A DNA stretch of 59,578 nucleotides from Patescibacteria group bacterium. GTDB taxonomy: Bacteria; Patescibacteriota; Gracilibacteria; UBA1369. The position numbers and the translations under genes are program-made. Below are positions 16,151-23,770 of the stretch, one piece after another; the stretch's first letter is position 1, and each line of letters opens with the position of its first letter. The stretch lies in the NCBI GenBank assembly GCA_018825335.1, contig JAHJEW010000051.1:1-59578 (forward strand), written 5' to 3'. The notes below the pieces were generated by a model. That model made no database searches and was not told where the DNA came from. It was given only the letters and a program-made list of their open reading frames with translations.

Positions 16151-17809
16151 ATGTCGCATCCAAAACAAATCTGCAAGCAATGCAAAACGCAGTTTGAGGT
16201 TATTCCAAAAGACCTGGAGTTTTACAAGAAAATGAATGTGCCGGCCCCGGCGCATTGTCCAGATTGCAGAGTGCAAATGCGCTTGGCATGGCGTAACGAA
16301 AGAAGGCTTTTTACGCGAAAATGCGACCTGTCCGGCAAACAAACAATCTCTTTCTATCCACAAAATTCTCAATATAAAGTATATGCCCAGGACGTCTGGT
16401 GGTCAGACAAATGGGACGGCAAAGACTACGGCCGCGATTTCGATTTCAACAGACCATTTTTCGACCAGTTCGCAGAGCTTCTTGCAGACGTCCCCCACAT
16501 GGCAATGGTAATTTCACACGGAGAAAACAGCGATTATTGCCCTTACGCCGTTTATTACAAAAACAGCTACATGTGCGTTTCAGGAGTAAAAGGAGAAGAT
16601 ATATATTATTCATTCTGGACCAACGACAGCCGCAGCTGCACCGATTGTTATGCCTGCTTTGAATCCGAACTTTGCTACGAATGCGTTCAATGCATCAACT
16701 TATACAACTCATTTTTCTGTAAAGACTGCGACAATTCAAACGACCTGGCTTTTTGCGTAAATTGCGACGGATGCAAGAACTGCATAGGCTGCTACGGGCT
16801 TAGGCATAAGGAATATTACGTGTTCAATAAAAAGGTTACGCCGCAGGAGTATGAAAAAATCAACAAAGAAATACGCGAAAGTCCGGAGGCGCTTCTGGAA
16901 ATGAAGGCCAAATTTCAGCAACATCTATTAAACTACCCCCAGCGCGCACTCCAGATGGTCAATACAGAAAACTGCACAGGGGACTACCTGCTAAATTGCA
17001 GAAACAGCCATGACTGCTACCTTTCCGAAGGCCTGGAAGACTGCGCCTACATGTGGAATATTCCGGACGGATGCAAAGATTGTATGGATTTAAACTTCTC
17101 TCCAAAAAGTGAACTTACCTATAACAGCATAAGCACGGTCAATGGATCTAATTGCCTTGTCGCCCCTTTCTGCTGGGATACAAAGGATTCATTTTACTCC
17201 TTTCAGTGTTTCTACTCAGGGAATCTGCTTGGTTGTGTTGGATTAAAAAAAGAAAAATATTGCATCTTAAACAAGCAATATTCAAAGGAGGAATACAACA
17301 GGCTGGTGCCAAGAATCATTGAACATATGAAGAAAACAAATGAATGGGGCGAATTTTTCCCGATGGAAATAAGCCCATTTGGTTACAATGAAACAATCGC
17401 GCAGGACTATTTCCCACTTTTAAAACATGAAGTTAAGAAGCGCGGATGGCGCTGGTCGGATGAACAGCCATCGGTACCGAAAGTGGAAAAAACAATAATA
17501 GCGGCTCAAATACCGGCAAACATAAAAGATGTCCCGGACGACATTGTAAATTGGGCCATATTGTGTGAAGAAAGCGGAAAACCGTTCAGAATAATTCCGC
17601 AGGAACTGACATTTTATAGAAAAATGGGATTACCCATTCCGCGCCGCCACCCGAACCTGCGCCACGCGCAAAGGCAGGCGTCGCTAAACCCACGCCATCT
17701 GTTCAACCGAAATTGCGACAAATGCGGCGCGCCCATGCAAACGACCTTCGCCCCCTCCCGCCCAGAAACCGTATACTGCGAAAAGTGTTACCTGAAAGAA
17801 GTATATTAA
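16151..17809 (+). CDS. Cys-rich zinc-ribbon family protein, paralog G
   Basis: 552 aa. Ribbon 1 is intact (CKQC...CPDCR). Finger 1 is lost as a pair (CDLSGK...AQDV). Ribbon 2 is also lost as a pair: CEESGKPF and HPNLRH replace CxxC and CPDCRH. Finger 2 is intact (CDKC-x17-CEKC). WWSDKWD, DFDFNRPFFDQF, the solenoid halves and IIEHMKKTNEWGEFFP are conserved. It therefore keeps two of four terminal zinc sites. The stop codon overlaps the A-run that is the T-run of a minus-strand terminator belonging to the RNA candidate downstream. Confidence 0.9.
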   Translation: MSHPKQICKQCKTQFEVIPKDLEFYKKMNVPAPAHCPDCRVQMRLAWRNERRLFTRKCDLSGKQTISFYPQNSQYKVYAQDVWWSDKWDGKDYGRDFDFNRPFFDQFAELLADVPHMAMVISHGENSDYCPYAVYYKNSYMCVSGVKGEDIYYSFWTNDSRSCTDCYACFESELCYECVQCINLYNSFFCKDCDNSNDLAFCVNCDGCKNCIGCYGLRHKEYYVFNKKVTPQEYEKINKEIRESPEALLEMKAKFQQHLLNYPQRALQMVNTENCTGDYLLNCRNSHDCYLSEGLEDCAYMWNIPDGCKDCMDLNFSPKSELTYNSISTVNGSNCLVAPFCWDTKDSFYSFQCFYSGNLLGCVGLKKEKYCILNKQYSKEEYNRLVPRIIEHMKKTNEWGEFFPMEISPFGYNETIAQDYFPLLKHEVKKRGWRWSDEQPSVPKVEKTIIAAQIPANIKDVPDDIVNWAILCEESGKPFRIIPQELTFYRKMGLPIPRRHPNLRHAQRQASLNPRHLFNRNCDKCGAPMQTTFAPSRPETVYCEKCYLKEVY

Positions 17810-18005
17810 AAAAACGCCCCGGAAAGCCTTCCGAAGAGTTTTAACAGGGCGCAGATTACGGATTGTAATCCTTACCTCCACCACCGAAGATGTAATAAAT
17901 ACACCTCAGGACATAATTATACGGGTTGACCGGTGGTGGAGGCAAGGGGAGTTGAATCCCTGGTAACAGGATGATAAGCCCGTCTTCGCGCCCGCTGCCC
18001 CCACC
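17808..18005 (-). ncRNA. Candidate structured RNA with a tRNA/tmRNA-like 3' element
   Basis: Minus-strand elements, 5' to 3': GGGGGCA (18002-17996); a stem ACGGG/CCTGT; a T-arm-like AGGGA-TTCAACT-CCCCT (17961-17945); TGCCTCC pairing with GGGGGCA; then A and CCA (17937-17934), as at a tRNA or tmRNA 3' end. The 3' half overlaps a 17-base arm (17947-17931) that pairs instead with 17886-17870, so the two folds exclude each other. GATTAC-GTAATC (17870-17854) and a terminator (CGCCC/GGGCG, then seven T at 17814-17808) follow. The imperfect positions in both folds are G-U on the minus strand but A-C on the plus strand, which favours minus-strand transcription. The class is unknown. Confidence 0.4.
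17870..17947. repeat. 17-base inverted repeat with 44-base loop
   Basis: Left arm 17870-17886 (CCTTACCTCCACCACCG) and right arm 17931-17947 (CGGTGGTGGAGGCAAGG) are complementary at 16 of 17 positions. The loop holds a further imperfect hairpin on the minus strand (GAGGTGTA with TACATCTT). Confidence 0.7.
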
Positions 18006-18076
18006 CCGTATCAGCAATAGCAAATATACAAAAGAAAGATTATGCTTTATTAAGCTGTTGATAAAATTTTTCTCAC

Positions 18077-19741
18077 ATGGAAAAAACCTGTAATCAATGC
18101 ACCGCAAAGTTCAAGGTCGACGAAAACGATCTCGCCTTCTACGATAATATCTCGCCCACCTTCGGCAACAAAAAAATCCAAATCCCTCCGCCAACCCTCT
18201 GCCCCAAATGCCGCCTGCAGCGCCGCCATGCTCGCCGCAACGAATACAATTTATACCCGCGTAGCTGTGACCTTTGCAGCAAATCCATAGTTACAATCTA
18301 CCACCCGGCGGCGCCCTTCACCGTCTATTGCAATAATTGCTGGTGGAGCGACAAATGGGAGGGCGCGGACTACGGCATCGACTACGACGAATCCATACCT
18401 TTCTTCGACCAATTCCAAAACCTTCAAAAAAAAGTCCCGCGCATGGCAATCTGGAACCACGCCTGCGAAAACAGTGACTACACAAATCACTCATCCAATC
18501 TAAAAAACTGCTACCTAGCAACCTGCGCGATCTACAGCGAAAACATCTACCACTCGCGCTGGGTAATAAGATGCAAAGACCTCTGCGACTGCTACCAAAT
18601 GATTAGCTCGGAACTTTGTTACGAAACGTCATACACTCATGGATACAAAATCATTAACGGCTATTTTGCGGACAGCCGCGACTGCACCTTTGTTTACGAC
18701 TGCAAAAGCTGCTCAAATTGCTTTATGTGCTGGAATCTTCGTCACAAAGAGTACTGTATAGAAAACAAACAATATTCAAAGGAAGAGTACGAAAAAATTA
18801 TGGCCGGAATAAATATTGGTTCATACAGCCAATATCAAAAATACAAAAAGCAATATCTGGAAATTGTCAGAACCAACGTTATCAAGCAAGGTGCAAGACT
18901 AACCATGTGCGAAAACAGCAGCGGCGAACTCCTATACAAATGTAAAAATGTCCAAGATTCATACGGCTGCGTAGAATCCCGCGATTGCCGTCATTCCCAC
19001 GAAAGCGAAGACCTAAAAGACTGCTACGACACCTGCGAAACTGCGTCCAATTGCGAGCTGCAATATGAAACCAGCGGATGCGATCACTCCAATAATGTCA
19101 TATGCTCAAGTCGTTCCTCCAATGTAAGCGGCGCTTTCTACACCGAAGGATGCAGCAATGGCGGAAACCTCTTTGGCTGTATTGGACTTAACCGGAAAAA
19201 CCACTGCATCCTGAACAAACAATACACAAAAGAAGGGTACCAAAAACTGGCGGCAAAAATCGCCCAAAACATGCAAAAAAACAATGAATGGGGCGAATTT
19301 TTCCCAATTTCAACCTCCCCCTTTGCCTACAACGAAACCACTGCCCATGAAGACTTCCAAATAACAAAAAAACAGGCAAAACAAAACGGCTGGCAATGGC
19401 TGGAAGTCGACCACAAACAATACCTCCTTCAAACCTGCACCCTCCCCGACGACATCAAAGATACGCCGGATTCCATCACCAAAGAAATCCTCGCTTGCCC
19501 ATGCGGCAAAAACTACAAAATCGTCCTACCCGAACTGGAATTTTACAGAAAAATGAACCTGCCAATCCCCCGAAAATGCCCGCAGTGCAGACGAAAAGAC
19601 CGCAAAAAATTGCGTCCGTCCCTTTTCACGCAAACCACAATAAAATGCCAAAAATGCGCCCGGCCAACCATAACCGGCCTAAATCCCGACTACCCGGGCA
19701 TAACCTACTGCGAAAAATGCTATCTTAAAGCGGTGTATTAA
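18077..19741 (+). CDS. Cys-rich zinc-ribbon family protein, paralog H
   Basis: 554 aa. Ribbon 1 (CNQC...CPKCR), finger 1 (CDLC-x17-CNNC) and finger 2 (CQKC-x17-CEKC) are intact. Ribbon 2 is altered: its first knuckle reads CPCGKN, with one residue between the cysteines, while the second (CPQCRR) is kept. The finger 2 surroundings (TITGLNPDYPGITY, YLKAVY) also depart from the family consensus, making it the most divergent of the plus-strand array. WWSDKW, DYDESIPFFDQF and the two central halves remain. It is separated from G by the RNA candidate; its own promoter should lie in 18005-18076. Confidence 0.9.
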   Translation: MEKTCNQCTAKFKVDENDLAFYDNISPTFGNKKIQIPPPTLCPKCRLQRRHARRNEYNLYPRSCDLCSKSIVTIYHPAAPFTVYCNNCWWSDKWEGADYGIDYDESIPFFDQFQNLQKKVPRMAIWNHACENSDYTNHSSNLKNCYLATCAIYSENIYHSRWVIRCKDLCDCYQMISSELCYETSYTHGYKIINGYFADSRDCTFVYDCKSCSNCFMCWNLRHKEYCIENKQYSKEEYEKIMAGINIGSYSQYQKYKKQYLEIVRTNVIKQGARLTMCENSSGELLYKCKNVQDSYGCVESRDCRHSHESEDLKDCYDTCETASNCELQYETSGCDHSNNVICSSRSSNVSGAFYTEGCSNGGNLFGCIGLNRKNHCILNKQYTKEGYQKLAAKIAQNMQKNNEWGEFFPISTSPFAYNETTAHEDFQITKKQAKQNGWQWLEVDHKQYLLQTCTLPDDIKDTPDSITKEILACPCGKNYKIVLPELEFYRKMNLPIPRKCPQCRRKDRKKLRPSLFTQTTIKCQKCARPTITGLNPDYPGITYCEKCYLKAVY

Positions 19742-19744
19742 CCA

Positions 19745-19756
19745 ACAAGCGTTGTT
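19745..19756. repeat. Palindrome copy 5
   Basis: AACAAGCGTTGTT, with TGTCGAC directly after, begins three bases after the TAA of paralog H. Confidence 0.5.
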
Positions 19757-19777
19757 GTCGACCTACGCACACCACAA

Positions 19778-19806
19778 TTTACGAAAGCTGACAAGTGTGG
19801 TAAAAT
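19778..19806 (+). promoter_or_regulatory. Promoter of the VirD4/HerA-like gene
   Basis: TTTACG (19778-19783), a 17-base spacer and TAAAAT (19801-19806). The expected start of transcription coincides with the ATG at 19813, so the mRNA may be leaderless. Confidence 0.5.
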
Positions 19807-19812
19807 AATAAC

Positions 19813-22050
19813 ATGGAATTCTTGCATGTCATTGTTCCGCAGGGAACGCCGGATAATCCGAAAAAAGAGAACCTGTTTCTCCACTTTTTGAATAACCTCC
19901 ATAACACCGCCAAGGGTAAAATTTTTTCCCTGGAAATGTTCGGCTACAAGCAGTACACATACTTTTTTGTAGGATGCAACGCCGAAGACGTAAAACTGAT
20001 TGAAGGGCTTATATACAGCATTTACCCCGAATGCGAAATTAAACCGCAAAAAGATTACACCACCTATTTAAACGCGCAGACCCACGTAATAAAAGGCACA
20101 TCGCTTCACATGGAAAGAAGCGACATCTACCCGATCCAGACTTTCGAAACATTCGACGTGGACTCACTTTCCGGCATATTCTCGGTGATTTCAAAAATGA
20201 ACCCCAATGACAGGGCCTGGATTCAGATCCTTACCTCACCCCGTACCGACAACTGGATCTACCATTTCAAGCGAACATGGAGAATGAAAATCAATAAAAT
20301 AAAAAGGATTTTTCGTTTGAAGGATTACGTGCGTCTCAAAGGCAAAAAAACATTTCACAAGGAAGAAGACACCTCTTTCGTGACCAAGACGGAAAGCAAC
20401 CCTTTTGAAATCCAGATAAAAATCGGGGCCGTTTCCGGTAATGCCGCCGAAGCCGAAAGGAACGTTCAGGCGCTTGCCAAAGCCTTTTATCAGTTCAATA
20501 AAACTGATGCGAACGGGTTTGTCATGGAAAGAATCAGAGGAGGTGAAAACTTTCTGAACGAATATCGGAGACGAAAAATAAACAGGCCCGCCATAGTCGG
20601 CGCCAACGAACTGGCCACCTTGTATCATTATCCAAATCCGGACCATGTACCCCATGTAGTGCATGTACTGGCCAAAAGGCACGAGCCGCCAAAGAACCTG
20701 CCAACCCAGGGCGAAGGAATTTCCATGTTTGGGATTACAAACTACCACAACACTTTTCAGCAGTTTGGGATCCAGAGAGAAGATCGCAGGCGACACCTTT
20801 ACGTTGTTGGAAAGAGCGGTACCGGTAAGTCGAAACTGCTTGAGTTGCTCATACAAAATGACATCAACGAAGGGCACGGGATAGCGGTCCTTGACCCTCA
20901 CGGTGACCTTGTGGACAACATTATCCGCATGATCCCGGAGCATCGAATTAAAGACGTAATCCTGTTCGACCCCGGCGATACCGAATTCCCGATCGCATTC
21001 AATCCGCTCGAAAAAGTGGACGAAAAATTCAAGATGCAAATAACAATCGGATTCATAGATATCTTTAAAAAACTTTTTGGCGACAACTGGTCAGACAGGC
21101 TGGAACACGTACTTAGGTACACCACTTTGGCGCTTCTGGACTCGCCAAACACATCGGTGCTTTCCATCCTGAAAATGCTTACCGACAAGAATTATCGCCA
21201 AACAATTGTAGCCCGCATTCAGGATTCGGTGGTTAAAAACTTCTGGGTAAACGAATTTGCCGGATGGAGCGAAAAATTCGATGCGGAAGCAATTACGCCG
21301 CTGTTAAACAAAGTCGGCCAACTGGTTTCCACCAACATGATCCGCAATATGATAGGACAGCCGAAGAACAGTTTTGATATTCGCGATGTCATGGATAACC
21401 AGAAAATCCTGCTCATGAAAGTTTCAAAAGGACTTCTCGGAGAGGAAAACTCGCAGCTTATAGGATCGATGATTATTACCAAGATTTACCAGGCCGCCAT
21501 GGCCAGGGCGGATATTAAGGAAGAACAGCGAAAAGATTTCTATTTCTACGTAGACGAATTCCAAAACTTCGCGACCGACACATTTTCGGAAATCCTTTCA
21601 GAAGCCAGAAAATACCATCTTTGCATGACCATTGCGCATCAGTATGTTGGACAGCTTGGCGACGTAATCAAGAAAACGGTTTTCGGTAATGTGGGTTCGA
21701 TAATTAATTTCAGGGTGGGAGCGGAAGATGCGGTTGTGCTGGCCGAGGAATACACGCCGGTATTTAGCGTGCGGGACATTATCAACCTTGGCGTTCGTGA
21801 ATTTTATTTAAAGATGAGTATTGGTGGAGAGCTTAGTGAAGCCTTTTCCGGCCGTACAATGGACATGACTTTACCCGACTACGATCACAGCGCGGAGATT
21901 TTCGAACAGTCGCGGGAAAAATACTGCACGCCAAAAGACAAGGTGGAAGAAATGCTGAAAAAATGGGACGAAGGAAGCGCAGAGCCGCCGCCGAAAGATA
22001 TTAATCAGGTAATAAAACAGGCCGAGGAATTCGAAACTCCGCTAATATAG
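19813..22050 (+). CDS. VirD4/TraD- or HerA-like DNA-pumping ATPase
   Basis: 745 aa. Residues about 330-650 form a RecA-type motor domain with Walker A VGKSGTGKSKLL, LDPHGDLVDNII, ILFDPGDTEFPIAFNPL, Walker B FYFYVDEFQN, and a sensor-like segment MTIAHQYVGQL. The N-terminal 320 residues are poorly conserved and contain no clear membrane helix, unlike classical VirD4. Related proteins couple DNA or protein substrates to secretion channels and are common in Patescibacteria, often without other conjugation genes; that is the case here. Its position between paralogs H and I, bounded by two copies of the family-associated palindrome, suggests that it travels with the array or was inserted into it. 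Confidence 0.82.
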   Translation: MEFLHVIVPQGTPDNPKKENLFLHFLNNLHNTAKGKIFSLEMFGYKQYTYFFVGCNAEDVKLIEGLIYSIYPECEIKPQKDYTTYLNAQTHVIKGTSLHMERSDIYPIQTFETFDVDSLSGIFSVISKMNPNDRAWIQILTSPRTDNWIYHFKRTWRMKINKIKRIFRLKDYVRLKGKKTFHKEEDTSFVTKTESNPFEIQIKIGAVSGNAAEAERNVQALAKAFYQFNKTDANGFVMERIRGGENFLNEYRRRKINRPAIVGANELATLYHYPNPDHVPHVVHVLAKRHEPPKNLPTQGEGISMFGITNYHNTFQQFGIQREDRRRHLYVVGKSGTGKSKLLELLIQNDINEGHGIAVLDPHGDLVDNIIRMIPEHRIKDVILFDPGDTEFPIAFNPLEKVDEKFKMQITIGFIDIFKKLFGDNWSDRLEHVLRYTTLALLDSPNTSVLSILKMLTDKNYRQTIVARIQDSVVKNFWVNEFAGWSEKFDAEAITPLLNKVGQLVSTNMIRNMIGQPKNSFDIRDVMDNQKILLMKVSKGLLGEENSQLIGSMIITKIYQAAMARADIKEEQRKDFYFYVDEFQNFATDTFSEILSEARKYHLCMTIAHQYVGQLGDVIKKTVFGNVGSIINFRVGAEDAVVLAEEYTPVFSVRDIINLGVREFYLKMSIGGELSEAFSGRTMDMTLPDYDHSAEIFEQSREKYCTPKDKVEEMLKKWDEGSAEPPPKDINQVIKQAEEFETPLI

Positions 22051-22051
22051 C

Positions 22052-22064
22052 GACAAGCGTTGTC
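22052..22064. repeat. Palindrome copy 6
   Basis: GACAAGCGTTGTC directly after the TAG of the ATPase gene and just before the stop of convergent paralog I. No T-run follows on either strand, so a simple terminator role is unlikely. Confidence 0.6.
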
Positions 22065-22067
22065 GGC

Positions 22068-23729
22068 TCAATACACATCTTTCAGATAGCACTTTTCGCA
22101 AAGAATTCTGAATTTTACCGCGTCATAAGTGGTTGAAATATTTACCCCGCACTTACTGCATTTTTCATCATGTAGTTCATTCACGGCCAGAACGCCTGAA
22201 CGTTCTTCCAGCCTTTTCATGGGAGATACATGCGGAATCGGGAAGTTATTTTTCCTGTAAAAGTCCAGCTCCTGTTTAATAATTTTAAACTTTCTTCCGG
22301 TTTTTTCACACTTAAGTTCCGTTTCCAGAATATCATCTTTAACATCTTTAATATTATCGGGAACCTTATATGAAGGCACGAAATCCGGCGCTTCTTTTTC
22401 TTCCGCCCACCTGTAACCTTTCTTCACGGCATCTTCTTTTGTCAGCGGAAAAAATAAATTATCCTCACTTTCATTGTAATAATTCGGGGACATCGACTTG
22501 GGGAAAAACTGACCATATTCACCATTTTCCATCATCTGCTTTTTAATCCGCCGAACCATGTCGAAATAATCTTCTTTTGAATACTGTTTATTTAAAATGC
22601 AATATTGCTTTCGCTTCAATCCAACGCACCCAAAGCAATTGCCCGATCCATGCGTAACAAACATGCAGTATTCAAGGTCATGCACATCCGGCCAGGCTTC
22701 ATTGCAGAACTTAATATTATAGGCGTTATCCCCGACGGTGATTGAGTTATAAACAAGCTCGGAATTATTCCCGAACATCGCCTGGACAAAGCTGGATTTC
22801 GCGTCGGTAAGCCAGATGCAGTTCTCCATGTCTTCCGTATTTTGCATCAAATAAGAATCACGCGTGTTCTTAACATTAAACATATTATTACCGGTCGAAT
22901 TCTCAATGTTCTTACCGAAAATATTTTTGATCGGAAAATCTTTACTGAAATTCCTGAATTTCTTCAGCTCGCTCTGCACAACCTTATAACTCCCAAGGTC
23001 AATTCCGGCTATCTTTTTTTTGTAATCCTCTTTTGATAACTGCTTGTTGTAAAAACAGTACTCCTTGTTCCTCAAATTCACGCATCCAAAGCAGTTTGAA
23101 CAGGCCTGACAATTGTAAAGAAAATAAGAATCGCTGCATCCAAAACACTGCTCTGAAAAATGCAGATTATAACCCTGGTTAACATTAACACACTCATAAC
23201 AAAACTCGGAATTGGTCACAAGTGTGCTATCAACAACATTATTACAGCTATTCAAATAGCTGGAAAACATACAATCTTCATTAAAAGACGCGCTAAAAAG
23301 AAGATAACAATTCTTCGCCTTTGTAATCCCGTTCGTATAATCACTATTCTCCATAAGACTCTTATTCAGGGCCAGATTCGGCCACGGAACGTTCTTTGCA
23401 AGAACCGCAAACTGCTTGAAAAAAGACTTGGTAAAATCATACTCCATGGCATAGTCCGCGCCGTCCCACTCATCCGACTCCCAAATCCCAATATCATAGA
23501 CTTTTTGTCCCGATTCGGGAGGTACGCAACTTAAAATCGGCTTCCGTGAAAAATCACATTTTGTATGATACAAATACAGGCGATTCCTGAAATAAAGCAT
23601 GTGACGAAGCCGTTCATGCGGATGGATTACCGGTAAAGGAATGCCATTTTCGCGACAATACTCCTGCTCCGCAACGGAAATAACAAAGCTCTTTCCTGTT
23701 TCAATGCACGTTTTCTGTATTGGATTCAT
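22068..23729 (-). CDS. Cys-rich family protein, paralog I (three of four zinc sites lost)
   Basis: 553 aa from the ATG at 23729 (MNPIQKTCIETG); an extension to 23822 overlaps the dgt gene and adds family-unlike residues. Ribbon 1 reads CIETGKSF...IHPHER, finger 1 reads CDFSRKPI...DIGI, and ribbon 2 reads CEKTGRKF...SPMKR, so each has lost its sites in a coordinated way. Finger 2 keeps CSKC and CEKC but with 16 rather than 17 residues between, and ends YLKDVY. The central halves are complete, with NCFGCVNLRNKEYC and NCFGCVGLKRKQYC caps. It is convergent with the ATPase gene and divergent from dgt, whose promoter overlaps its 5' end. Confidence 0.88.
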   Translation of the reverse strand: MNPIQKTCIETGKSFVISVAEQEYCRENGIPLPVIHPHERLRHMLYFRNRLYLYHTKCDFSRKPILSCVPPESGQKVYDIGIWESDEWDGADYAMEYDFTKSFFKQFAVLAKNVPWPNLALNKSLMENSDYTNGITKAKNCYLLFSASFNEDCMFSSYLNSCNNVVDSTLVTNSEFCYECVNVNQGYNLHFSEQCFGCSDSYFLYNCQACSNCFGCVNLRNKEYCFYNKQLSKEDYKKKIAGIDLGSYKVVQSELKKFRNFSKDFPIKNIFGKNIENSTGNNMFNVKNTRDSYLMQNTEDMENCIWLTDAKSSFVQAMFGNNSELVYNSITVGDNAYNIKFCNEAWPDVHDLEYCMFVTHGSGNCFGCVGLKRKQYCILNKQYSKEDYFDMVRRIKKQMMENGEYGQFFPKSMSPNYYNESEDNLFFPLTKEDAVKKGYRWAEEKEAPDFVPSYKVPDNIKDVKDDILETELKCEKTGRKFKIIKQELDFYRKNNFPIPHVSPMKRLEERSGVLAVNELHDEKCSKCGVNISTTYDAVKFRILCEKCYLKDVY

Positions 23730-23747
23730 GGGCGGCGTATGTATAAT
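23720..23747 (+). promoter_or_regulatory. Promoter of dgt-nrdR
   Basis: TTGGAT (23720-23725), 16-base spacer, TATAAT (23742-23747). A transcript would begin near 23754, 17 nt before the dgt ATG. Confidence 0.5.
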
Positions 23748-23770
23748 CAAAACGCAATTACTATACATCA

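Noticed and set aside
17934..18002. Ordinary tRNA gene on the minus strand
   Set aside because: There is no D stem, the putative anticodon loop has eight bases, and one T-stem pair is A-C; it is reported as a tRNA-like part of an RNA candidate instead.
19813..22050. Integrative conjugative element
   Set aside because: Only the ATPase is present; no relaxase, VirB4, pilus or integrase genes are found around it.
1..23729. Cys-rich array as metallothioneins or as variable targets of a diversity-generating retroelement
   Set aside because: The proteins are ten times too long and too ordered for metallothioneins, and no reverse transcriptase or template/variable repeat pair is present.
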